DNA of 64,000 bases from Chlorokybus atmophyticus (lineage: Eukaryota; Streptophyta; Chlorokybophyceae; Chlorokybales; Chlorokybaceae). The DNA lies in the NCBI GenBank assembly GCA_009103225.1, contig RHPI01003516.1, positions 50,331 to 114,330 on the forward strand, in the 5' to 3' direction. Each line of letters starts with the position of its first letter. Position 1 is the first letter of the stretch. Below are positions 22,455 through 35,599 of the stretch, in pieces. The notes below the pieces were generated by a model. That model was not told the DNA's origin, did not search any database, and saw only the letters and a list, made by a program, of their open reading frames with translations. A program made the position numbers and the translations under genes.

Positions 22455-23970
22455 AGGGTGCTTGCTTGCGAGCACTAAAGCTGCGGCAAGCAGCCATGCT
22501 TTCAATTGCCATCTTGGGTGAGTCGCTTTGTAAAGCTAGATTGCAACTCTGCCATAACACTGCGCAAGGCGGCTATCGATGTACGTACAGGACTGAGTAG
22601 AGTAGATGGTTAAAAAGCCAACAGAGACTTAGCGCACTGCAGTAGTAGTGCAAAACCAGAACTCATCACGCAGTTCCAAGGACTTTATGCAACACAATAT
22701 CATGCGCCGACATGTCCACCATACACTTGTTGACATTGCTAGCTTCATGTGTAGTCAAGTATAACACATGTCTCCAAGTTAGTGTGGACACCAGAATTGT
22801 GTAAGACTGTTGCTCCAGCAAGTCTACTTTACAAGTGATACTGGATGTTGAAGAGAGCCTTACGCAGCAGGTACAAGGCCTAAGCGCTTCTACGCACATA
22901 AGGCCTGCAGTGCATGGTAATCCCTCCATACTTCCTTGGTGGCACAACTGCTTGCGGATGAGGCAAACGTGATTCAAGCTTGTACCTAGCAGCCTCAGCA
23001 AACACCTGTCCAATTCAAGTGACGCAAGGTTGGGGTGTCCATTGGGGGCTGGGCTTTATAAAACTGTCATCTTGTACATGAGCTTAAATACGCTCTTCCT
23101 TGGCATGCAGTCCTTGAAAGGATTTCCGTGGTCAGTGTGCACAAGCCCCCCGCAACACGCCACTGCATTCTTGTTAATTGATTGAGCATGGTTGTTTATG
23201 TGCCACGCTGCGGTGTGCAGTTGCAGTCTCGAGCTGCAATAGCACTATAGCAGGGTAGTACTACAGCGCTTTAGTTAAGTAGCATGTGTGACAATGGCTG
23301 CAGCCATGAGAGCAACATTTGCCGTGCATGCAATGTTGTATGGTAAGCATTTCCATATCTGCAAGCTACAACTGCTCTCTCTGCACACTAGCATATATGT
23401 CAAGCCTGCTCAACTGAACTGCCAAGCCAATTGAATGATTTTCAAAAATTGGTAGAGGTGCACAAATGGACGTAACTAGCAGCTGGACTTTTCGGCAGGG
23501 GTTCTGGGCAGCTATGTAGAGGATTTCAGTAGGAGTAAAGCGCCCTGGAAATTTGCAATCTGTTTAGACATATAGTGCAAACCACTCAGAGTTGCTGTCT
23601 TCGTTTGCATTGGCATTCATAGATGCCCTCAACTCCCTGCACCGAATAAGTCACGCTGACTGCAGAATGTGTCACCACCAAGCTTGTAGGGCACACAATG
23701 CTTGGCCCACAATGTCTCAACCCACCAGCATGCAGGGTCGCGAGCAGGGTAGTCGTTTGCACTGGTTATGCAGTAAGCTTCAACAACGTGTGCTTGATTA
23801 TCCAGAAAAGTGTATGACAGCCAGCTACCTGCGTGACAAGCAAAATGGTTGGTACAGACAAAGGTAGTTTGGCAGAGGGAAACGTGTGCAGGTCTGAACC
23901 AGGTTTGTGTTGGCTATGCATGTTACTTGCATACGCAATTTGTGTCCATGACAACATCCATGTGAGCCTG
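22455..23970. other. No confident gene
   Basis: Short frames only. Probable 3' flank of the EP gene and intergenic DNA between it and the convergent minus-strand genes. Confidence 0.35.
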
Positions 23971-24423
23971 TCACTCACTCCAATCATCTGAAGTTCTGAA
24001 GGCAAGCCATTTAGTCTGGACATGGCCATTAAATGCGTAGATACCCAGCTCGTGCGGACGCCTTTCACCTGAGCACTTTACCCACCCACCAGCTATGCGT
24101 GGGCCAGGTGTTGCCAGCTGCCTCCAATGCTTGATGCTGCCAATCTGTGTTGCTGTTTCCTCTACAACATCCAGCGAGCCTGCAATGCACGTCTGTGAGT
24201 CCCTAGAATTCCACCATATGGGTGATTCTGTTATAACCCATCTGGTGGGATGGGTAATCACAGAATATGGGACAGCAATCGGAGATATTCCGGAAGACAT
24301 CGAGTCCCTCAGCAAGGACCGTTTATGCATCCACTGGTAAGGGCTCAAGCTACAACTGCTCCCGGGAAACTCTCTTGAGCGAGAATTCATCAAGCCAGTT
24401 GCTAAGGGCCGCATCTGTGGCAT
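23971..24423 (-). CDS. Unrecognised 150-residue ORF with a discoidin-like signature
   Basis: The C-terminal half reads GIYAFNGHVQTKWLAF, which resembles the A-x-D/N-G...T-K-W motif of discoidin/F5-8C-type domains. Upstream is a Trp-rich stretch (WVITESPIWW). It lies on the same strand as, and just downstream of, the TNL gene, so it could be a C-terminal exon of it or an independent gene. An imperfect hairpin at about 24226-24273 overlaps it. Low certainty. Confidence 0.3.
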   Translation of the reverse strand: MPQMRPLATGLMNSRSREFPGSSCSLSPYQWMHKRSLLRDSMSSGISPIAVPYSVITHPTRWVITESPIWWNSRDSQTCIAGSLDVVEETATQIGSIKHWRQLATPGPRIAGGWVKCSGERRPHELGIYAFNGHVQTKWLAFRTSDDWSE

Positions 24424-24522
24424 CTGCTATGTAGCGCCGCAGCTGCTTGTGCATTGCGTTGATGATGCGACTCGCGGCTTCATCTCAAGCGGGAAGTCTA
24501 TCCGCTCAACAATGCCAAGGGG

Positions 24523-27500
24523 TCAGCAGCATTCCTTGTGCGCCTGCCATTGATGAGCAAAGAAGAGGCCATGAACAGTGATGACACAACACAGATGAGA
24601 GAGCATGATGCTTGTCCTACCCTTGAACTTTGCCATCCGGAATATTGTGGCAACTCGTCTGAACTTGCTGCTTGCTTTTCGCTCCAACTGCGCTTCTAGC
24701 TGCCATACAAGCTTTTTACACTTGTGAAGATGCTCAGGCACCTCGACTAAGTTGTTTCCCCAGATTTGCAACTCCTCCAAATGCTGCAACGACTCCAGCT
24801 CTGGTAGGTTGTTTAGCTTATTACAATCGAGCACCAACTTCTTCAACGCTTTCAAGCGATTGACTTCTTGAGGTAGCTCGACCAGGTCGTTTTGTGACAC
24901 ATCTAGCATTTTCAGGTAATGGAGTTCCCACAGCTCAATTGGCAATGATGATAAACGAGTGTTGCCTAGAAATAGATAGCGGAGGTCTTTCATCTTGCAA
25001 ACCTGCAATAAAGAATAAGCTGTTGCGGCACAGATTGGGGATTGGGAAGGGGGCCATATGCAATGCACTGAGCGCAGGTGCACTGAGCTGCAGGAGAGAT
25101 GCGCATTAACTACCAGCTGTTGCTCATATGCCCGAATCTGCAATGTTGTTCGTCAGTACATGTGCTAGCATCGCACGCCCCTCACTTGCTGTATCAAGCC
25201 TTCTGGATTGCAATCGACATCTATTGATCGCCAATGCTCGAGTTGCGGGAGCTCCATGCTCGGATGGCACGCAACTTGTTGCAGAAGTCAAAACTAAGGT
25301 AGACCAGCTTATGCAGAGTTAGACAACCTGTGGTGGGTACTGTGAGGGACGTCAAGGATGCGCAATAGGAGAGATCCAATATCTGCAACAGTCGCGAGAT
25401 CAGTGGCATACATGCATGCATGCAGCATACGCGGGCAGTGAGTGAGCTGCACCTGCAGGTTTTTGAACTTGTTTAAGTCCGGCAGAATGACAAGTCTACC
25501 GCAACGTGACAAGATCAGCGTTTGCAGTGAGGGCAGCTGCACAGAAGCGGAATGATGAGAGGGTTTGAGGTGAGCGGCCATGCATTCCGTTGCAACCGTT
25601 CCTGCCATCATACTCTCCGTCTATACGCAACTCACTTGGATATGTGCCTTTGCATCCCAGAGGTGCTTGAAGCTACTAACGGACAAGTCCAGCGCACAGA
25701 GCTTGTTGTAAACCGCTGCTCTGGTCACTTGCACGTTGTGCAGCATGTTCACTTGCAATGATACCAAGTGCTGTGCACTGCCCTTCATAATAAGATATGA
25801 AGCACGATTCACAGCCAGTAGCCGCAGGCCTTGGCCGAGGTCATGCGGTACAACAAGGTCGCGCTCTCGTTCAATCTTGATATCCATGAAAACACCCTGC
25901 ACATCGCACTTGACAGTTAGCCAGCCAGCCTCAGAACTGATCGAGTGGATGCTATGCCAGTTATTATACTCCTGACATAAACCGCGGCGCTCTGTGACAG
26001 CAACACGACGTACATAATAAGGAGCGCAGATCTGCACACATTGCGCCGTTTACTAAATAACGTGCAGCAAACCTGCAAAAAGGTTGCGCTGACATCATGT
26101 AATGTTGCAGACTTGAGACTTGTACGCTGTTGCGGCACTGCCAATTGTTTTATGTGCATTCCTAAAGTTATCATCAGATCGTGCATCACCAAAGTTTTGC
26201 CGGCGATCTCTGGGTGTTCTTCCACGCTTATAAGGGAGCTGTCTTGCAGGCTGCGTAGCGCACCAGGCACTCCCCTGCCAAAATCTGCAAGATCCGCAGG
26301 GGTGGTCCAAATGTACACTCCAGCCCGATAACCAATAAAAGTGCGTAAGAATGGATAGCACGCCAGGTCTAAGAAAAAAAAAAAAATAAAAAAAAAAATG
26401 CATTGCATTCCCTGTCTTGCATGAGGGTCAAGCTAAACAACAGGATGCTGAAGATGGCATCTTCCTTCTCCCCATGCACACTCTGCACGTCTGTTAGCCA
26501 CTCCAGGCAGCGCAAAAACTCAGATAAACCTTTCCTGTGCAGCGCACTTCCAATCACCCGTAGTGCCAGTGGCAATCCATTGCACGCCTCCACCACTATT
26601 CTAATGACGGGTGCACACACTCGAGGCAATCGACTACGCTCAACTGCAGCGTATGCGTGCTCGTGCAGCTTGTCACAAAGGAAAAGGTGACTTTGGTTGA
26701 ACTTGTCCGTACGAGCGTTGTCAATGATGCTAGCAAACTCGGCCTGTTCCTTGCGGGTGTGCTGCCGGTATGCATGTCTGCAAAACAGGATGACAGCGTC
26801 TAGTGGCTCTAAAGACGACACTTGCACGATTCCCACATTCTCCGGGTACTCCAGGCACGTGCGCTTCCAGGATGTGAGGATCACCTTGCTGCCTGCAGCC
26901 ACGGCCACCAGCAACATTTCCGCCTGCAGCTTATCTATAATATTGTCAACGACAAGCAAAACTTGCTTGTTTTTTAGGCGTTCTTTTAATAACTGTCATC
27001 TATCCTGCAGATCGAGCCCGACTTTGGCATCGGCAGAGGTCTTACAGAGGGCCTCCAGCATTGCTTGCTGCTGTTCCTCCAGTGACGCGGTGCTCTCTCT
27101 TAAATCAAGTGTGATGTAGCAGCTCCTTCCGCAATAGTCTGCGGCAAAGTGGTTGTACACATGCTTGGCTATGGTAGTCTTGCCCACACCTCGCATGCCA
27201 AGCAGTCCCACCACCCTGTGTGTGTTTCCAAAAGCTTAATAACAGGTGCAGAGCATGCATGGATATCCACAGCCTCAACTTCAGCCACGCGCTTATGAAG
27301 TATGCTCAGCTTCTGGCAGACCCTATGGACAACTTCTTGAACAAGTTGCAATTTAATCCTGCACATGCAACAATATCAGCAAGCAGCATCTCAAGCGAAC
27401 GATGATGCGAGGAACTTGAGCACACAGTGTTCGCAGAACACGGCTAACAGTAGTTTGCTGGCATACAGTCAGGTTCCAGCACCTGAAGCTTCAAGCACTA

Positions 27501-28139
27501 TCAGATGCCGCCAGCTCAGCAGCACGCAAGTTATACAGACACTGCCAACCAAACTGAGGCGAGTGGAGGCTAGGGTCAGCACTAGTACTGGTGCCCGCAG
27601 CCTTCCAAGCCCTTGCTGTGAGAGAGAGGCTTAGGAGACGGTGCGAGCTGCCCGGGAGAGGGGGGGGGGGGGGGGGGGGGGGNTTCTGCAGCCTGTTATG
27701 TCAAAAAGCTTTGCCATAGCTTGTCGCCATTCACCTCTTTTCTCCTCGTCCATCTGTCGCCCTTCTCTTATTGCTTGCTGCTTGCTCTCGTAAATTCTTA
27801 AACCGTTGTATATTTTCTTTCTCTTTATCTTTTTCTTAGTTTTTGTGACGCTTGTCACTCCAGTAGAACACGGGTACAATGTCTTTGTTTTGGTTAACCG
27901 CTTTCACCAGCTGTCAGGCAGTCTATTGACTCCAAAAACCGCCTTGAGAGGATGACAACGACAACCTGTGCAGCGCTCAAGGCGTCCAACATGCTTCGCT
28001 GCGCACTTGGGCTCCCTTTCAGATCGTTGTCATCAAGAAAGGGTTTGATATAATAGCTGGTGCGTTGCAGCTCCTTATAGATATACGAGGCGATTGTTGT
28101 CTTGGTGTCAGGCCCTCGATGGCATATAAAAACATTTCA
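24523..28139 (-). CDS. TIR-NB-ARC-LRR (TNL) immune-receptor-like gene, interrupted by several lesions
   Basis: From 28139 downward on the minus strand: TIR (VFICHRGPDTKTTIASYIY, KPFLDDNDLKGS, VVVVILSRRF, IVPVFYW, WRQAMAKLFDITG), a linker (LVQEVVHRVCQKL), NB-ARC with P-loop GMRGVGKTTIAKHVY (27190), kinase-2 VLLVVDNI, RNBS-B GSKVILTS, GLPLALRVIGSAL, and MHDLM in the next exon (near 26190). An LRR-type exon follows (26037-25628), then LRR blocks at about 25540-25450, 25400-25240 and 25013-24560 (LRYLFLGNTRLSSLPIELW and repeats). Lesions: a 2-nt loss at the TIR catalytic Glu codon (27911), a shift near 27860, a poly-G/n gap at 27660-27683, a shift near 27220, in-frame TGA at 26998-26996, and a shift in a T-tract at 26369-26400. 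It is a pseudogene or poorly sequenced. TNLs bind nucleotide and signal through TIR NADase activity in plants. Confidence 0.8.
27660..27683. other. Poly-G run ending in n (gap or artefact) inside the TNL gene
   Basis: About 23 G then one n, between the end of the TIR domain and the linker exon. This resembles the much longer tract at 30643 and is probably not biological. Confidence 0.8.
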
Positions 28140-29978
28140 CTGCACACACTCAGTCAGCGCTGAACAATAAACAATGCGGCACGCACACATGCACGCATGC
28201 ACACATGTATATATGTGTGACAGCCATCCAAGACCTGTCGCGTCAGCGACACCGTGTGACGCCAAAGAGATACCCACACAATGCCCAATCACAAGAGGAA
28301 GCATCAGCGAGCTTACGGCGGGTGCCGGCGTCCTTGATTGAATTGTCACTGCCAGGAACTTCAGCAAGTGCGCTGACGGATTCCCTTGAAGTCATTACTG
28401 CGGATGGTAAGCGGGCTAAGCAGAGAACGACGTGGTATTGCCCTCAGCTGCACTGCTGCTTCTGCACGCATCAACCCTGCAATGAGTGTGTGAAGAGGCG
28501 AGTGCCGAGATGAAGTCCAACTACCCTCACATGCGATATGGGCGTATGCAAGGCATCTGTTAGTGGTCATCTATAATGTCTGGCCGGCTGCATGCATGCA
28601 AGATTGATATGCGATACACGGTATGCACGTATGCAATTGCAAGGCATTTGTTGGGGGGCGTCTGATCATATCTGGCCGTCTGCGTGCATGTAAGATCGCA
28701 TTGTACGTTTACTGAAAGAACGGATGTGACCGCAACCGTGCAGGTCGTTAGCATTGAGAAACGCAGCACTGTGATAGCTTGGGAATGCAAGTTGTCCGCA
28801 TAGTCATTGTGGTAGGTGTGCGCATTGAGCTAAGGCAGGCAGGAAAGCTGTGCCAGGGCAGTGGCCTGTCACAAGTACACTGTGCAATCTGGCATGGCAA
28901 GTACGTACAGCTGCTAGGCAACGACAACCTCACGCCCGCCGCTGCCTACCCACAGCAGCAAGGAGTGTGAGCCTCGCTGAGGTGCAGGAGCGACGCTGGA
29001 CTGGCGGAAGAAGTAATCGCAAGAAGCACTGCCCAGCCGCTGGGCGTGGGGCGCACCGGGGGAGGCAGCAGTAGCAGCAGCATCCCAATCCTGGTCGGGA
29101 CAGTGGCCAGCGCGGCACAATTACTGATGCCATTGGGTACATATTCTGGGCTCCTGAAGTTCCTCCGACCCTTTGCCTCTGGGGTCGTACCACCAACTCA
29201 AATGTGCTCGCAGTTGGTCGGTGGTGCGAGAGGAACTGCTGGCGATGGCGTCGGCGGCGAGCAATGTCGAGGGCGAGGGCGCGGGCGCGGGCTCGAGAGT
29301 AGCTCAACATGCACCCGACGCTGGCAGCCATCTTTGCCCTGCAGCTCGCTTTGCTGCTACTGCTTCCAGCAAGCAAAATTAGTGATCCCATGTGTGCCCG
29401 GTGCTTGTGTCGTCTGTGACTCTCGCTAGGCGGAGCAGTACGAGCCTGGCTTGAGGAACAACGCTTGATATGAATACGTCATATTAAGGTTTAGTTCCCT
29501 TTATGACAGCTATCTTGAGTGGGCCAATCACTCGATTGCACAAGTTTATTGTCAACAACGACATTCATGCATTCGACATGCCCAATAGTTCGCGTATGCT
29601 TCTGCCGTTGTGATGCTTCCATGAAAGCCGCTGCGAGACAAATTTCGTTGTGGCTAAGTGCTCCCTGCGAGCAGCTTGACGGAGATGACGCGTTACGGTC
29701 AGAACACCGCAGTACCAGCAGCTATTGTTGGCGTTGCATGTGTACTCCAGCGTTGCGCCGTAGCTGGCGTTCACCTGGAATGCGACCTGGCGTTAAGTTT
29801 GCTGGCGTATTCTCCTTGAGTTTGCATCTGTAGATGGCCTGACTTCTATCGCGGCGAACATGTTTACAGTTGCAATTACATTGTTGCGTGTTTTCATGAC
29901 GACATGCAAGCACCAATGGCCTGACCACATGCTTACAGAGTTCATGAGCATAATCTGGGTCATGATTCATGCCCTCGT
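28140..29978. other. Mostly unassigned; possible 5' exons of the membrane-protein gene
   Basis: A plus-strand stretch at 28779-28969 (IELRQAGKLCQGSGLSQVHC, WHGKYVQLLGNDN) and a Cys-rich stretch near 29540-29640 look protein-like but are not recognised. CATGCA-type repeats occur at 28180-28215 and 28590. Confidence 0.3.
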
Positions 29979-32245
<2,267 letters not shown>

Positions 32246-32407
32246 TAGTCACCGTTGCTGGTTTTTTCAGCGTTGTTATGATAACGCACGCTTGCAGCGA
32301 TCCGCGTCGTGATGTGTTTTTTCACTTCATTTTCCTTTTTCAACTAACTGGCAACAACTGTCAGCAGATAGCTGTCATATCTTGTGTTTGGCACGAGCAT
32401 GCCTTGC

Positions 32408-34593
32408 TTGGTTCAAATTTGCCGCCATGTTTGGCGGCGGGGTAGGCGACCTCCAGCCTGGTGTGGCTGACATTGTGGGCATTGCTGAGATTGGTCGGGA
32501 TGCATGTAGCCAAGCATTGCGCGAATGCCTTCCGTCTTCTGATCAACTGGAGCAGACGCCCAACCCGCCGCAGTTTAAGAAGTCCAAGTGCAAAGCACCT
32601 GCCGACGCAGAAGAGGAGGCTAAGCGCCAGGCTCATGCTGCGGCTTAGCTCAAGTCTGTGCAGGCCAGCAGGAAGCGGACGGAGAAGATATGGAGTGCAG
32701 TCAGGAGGGATTGCAAATTGCATGGCACAATGTCTTTGTATTTCGTGCAACTCCATGCTATGACGACCGGTTGCAAGTGGGTGCTGAATCCATATGACAC
32801 GCTCACTTGGGTGGAGGTATGTGCGTGTGTTTGCGTGTGCTATTTTGTGTGTGATGAGGTTGTCTGAGACCGTGAGTAAATGTCTGCGAGCAGGGGGCGT
32901 TTGTTGATGCAATTAAGCCTCCACTTGCAGCCGTGCCAGTGCTGACTACTGATGAGCAAGAGGTGGACATCGATGCTGATGACTCGCGTGACGCCAGCAG
33001 GGAGCCATCATCTGAGCGTGATGACCTGGAAGATGGGGCTGGACCCTCTTTCAACGAGCGAGCCGATGCAGTCTAGGCACCTGAGCAGAACGCAATGCCA
33101 AAAACACAGTGTACATGCGAACTCGCGAGGTATGTGTAGGGTGTGCTGGCGCATTCGGCAACATATGTCTCTAATGTATTCGTATGCATGTGTGATTGTG
33201 GGTTGTGCAGGGGGGCTTCGTGCCTGTTCAGCAAGCCAGCTCAGTGACAGGAGCACGTCTTGAGACAATGCAGCAGTCAGTGCCTGGCTCCAGCAGCTTG
33301 GGTCGGCCACAGTCCAACTTGTCTCGCGGGACTGGACCTGTTGTAGGACCGCGTAGCAATGCAGCCAGTCAATTCACAACTCCTAGTCCTGCTGATACAG
33401 CAGGACTAGGAGTCCGCTGTCTTATACTAGGAGGTTTGGGCGTAAGAAATGACTCTGGGCACATAGTGCAACGCAGTGCAAAGCGTGCAAGGCCGCATGT
33501 TGCATGAATGTGCACCCATATCTGATGTTGTGGAGTTGAATGCGTAGAAGGATTCCACGGAAGTGATATGCATCAGCCAAGATGAACAATGCCAAACCGT
33601 GTGATGAGGTTTGAGGAGGCTGCATTGGAGGTGTGTTGGATGTTGGATGCGGTGTTGCATTGGGGTGATTGTGTGACACCAGTGTGAGGTATGTCACAAA
33701 GATGATCAGTTTGCCTTGAGATGATGAGTGCCACAAGGTGCACGTCAGGACAATGGAAGTACTTTGGGTAACGAGTCAGGATTCCTGCGTACTGAGGTTA
33801 TCGCTCTTCAAGCTGTGTGTGCGGTAAGGGGCTGATGGGCGGTGCGGTGTGAGGTGCTTGGTCGTATACCATATAATGCATATGCATATGCATATGCATA
33901 CGACGCATATGATAAATGGCATATGATGCATAAGCATCATATGATGCATTGCGCCGATGCAATACTCAGGATTTGGAGATAGCGCTTGAGCAGCACAAGC
34001 AGCGTGCATTGGTGAAGGATACTGCCAGAGCAGCTCTCGATCTGCATGAGCGAAATGCACGCCAAGCATACTCGAAGCTGCTGCAGTCTCATAAGTTGGC
34101 TAAGCGCAACTGGGAAGCAAGGCACAAACAGTCCCAATTGAGGATGAAAGTGGGACGACAACTGTTGCATGTGCATCAGGAGGGCATATGTGGTCAATTG
34201 AGCGCATGCACACGCAGGATGCTGATGCAAAATCTGCTAAGCTCGATGGGGAGCTGCGAGCTGCACGCACAGTAAGTGCACAGGTTCAGCGAAGCCTGGC
34301 AGCAGCTATGGAGGACCTGGATGTTTATGAAGCAAATGCGGAGCAGCAGTAGAGGGATTTGCTTGAAGCCGAGCGTTGTCGTGACTCGGCTCGGAGCATG
34401 CTAGCTGACGCCGTTGCTGACTGCGAGCAGTATGAGCGCTTGGTGGCAGAGCTAAGGGCGAGGTCGCATCAAACTTCCCAGACGCCTGGGGCATCTACTC
34501 CAGCGTCAGCTGATCCGAACAGCAGCAGCACGCCTGGTGTAACCCACAGAACTCCGGAGCAGCTTAAGGAGTGGAAGCAACGCGCAAGCACGG
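32408..34593 (+). CDS. Unrecognised multi-exon gene with coiled coil; three in-frame TAG codons; 3' end abuts an LTR
   Basis: The first exon, to 32818, encodes MFGGGVGDLQPGVADIVG, acidic and basic helices and WVLNPYDTLTWVE. A phase-0 GT-AG intron leads to an exon from 32893 (GAFVDAIKPPLAAVPVLTTD, a very acidic DIDADDSRDASREPSSERDD region). Later frames at 33960-34150 and 34200-34590 are heptad-rich coiled coil (RAALDLHERNARQAY; LLEAERCRDSARSMLADAV) ending EQLKEWKQRASTV. TAG codons interrupt an otherwise continuous frame at 32646-32648, 33074-33076 and 34350-34352; each sits where Gln would fit. A frame change lies near 34170. The Ty3 LTR begins at 34594, so the true C-terminus may be cut off. 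No family recognised. Confidence 0.4.
33379..33413. repeat. Perfect 16-bp inverted repeat, 3-nt loop
   Basis: ACTCCTAGTCCTGCTG, ATA, CAGCAGGACTAGGAGT. It lies in a coding-like stretch of the unrecognised gene. Confidence 0.92.
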
Positions 34594-35531
34594 TGTAACA
34601 GCCTGGACCCTTTTCCATATTTTGGTGCATGTATAATATGTGTTTTACCCTTTTTGGGCTTAATAAAGGGTTTTGTAAGGCTTTACTGAGCCCTTCTGGC
34701 GCCGGCTCTACTGCAGCGCGCGACTTCGCCTTCGCCAGCAGCTGCCAACCTGCGACGTGCTTGCCGCCGAGCCAATAGCGACGTGACTGCCGCGGCAGGT
34801 GACGTCACACCTGACTAGACTGTGCCAGGTGACGCGGACTTCGCGGTCAGCTACCTGCTGTGCAATACCTTACAACGTGGAGTGCACAGTCAGCTGCCGC
34901 GTGAAAGGTACCCCACGCGAGGGGCAGCAGCCTGCACTTATACAGTCCTTTAGATTTGGTAAATCATGAAAAAAATGCTTGGTTATTAACCTGCTTAGTT
35001 TTGGTGCTGGTATAAACAGGAAAACCCTGTGTAATACAACCAACTTTGCTTTCTGCTCTCTGTTATGAGTATACTGGTGTGGCGTGTCGTGCGATCCCGG
35101 GGGGAAAGCTCGTGGACGGAGTTGTTCCCATATCATGTGATGTGATAGCAATCTGCAGACAACAAAAACACTTTGCTGGCCGCTTGACATCAGCAATTGC
35201 ATGCAATACCAGCATGCAAGCAGGCAATCAGCAATGCATGTAGCTTTGTCTCTTGGATGTTGTTGTGTCTCTTTGCAGCTATTGAATGCCTTCAGGAGTG
35301 TAAGCCTCTCTGTTGTTGGCAAAATAACATATGCTTGAGAGAGGCGTGATCCAAGGCACACTGCTGCGTTCTTGCTTGGTGTGAGAAGTAGTAGTGTTCG
35401 TGTGCGTGTGCGCGCTTAACGCATGCGTATGCGCGAGGGAAGGCAAGGTTCCGGTGTGAAGACTGTGCTCAGTGTGCACACATGTGTTGTATGACTTGTG
35501 TACTGTGTATGTGAGCACGAGCATCGTTACA
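34594..35531 (+). repeat. 5' LTR of a Ty3-type retrotransposon (938 bp)
   Basis: Starts TGTAACAGCC directly after the coiled-coil frame and ends CGTTACA, followed after one base by a primer site. Contains AATAAA at 34662-34667. No matching 3' LTR is in the window, since the element is cut at about 37094. Confidence 0.8.
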
Positions 35532-35532
35532 G

Positions 35533-35545
35533 TGGTATCGGAGCC
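35533..35545 (+). promoter_or_regulatory. Primer-binding site, iMet-tRNA 3'-end type
   Basis: TGGTATCGGAGCC immediately follows the LTR end. It matches the plant LTR-retroelement primer site TGGTATCAGAGC (initiator tRNA-Met) apart from one base. Confidence 0.88.
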
Positions 35546-35599
35546 CTTTGAGTGGTTGGCTTTCTTGTTTTAAGGGGATATTGACTATCTCTTTAGTGT

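Noticed and set aside
32408-34593. Nuclear genetic code with TAG = Gln
   Set aside because: The EP-TIR and second EP genes end naturally at TAG, and one decaying gene is too little to claim recoding; kept only as a question.
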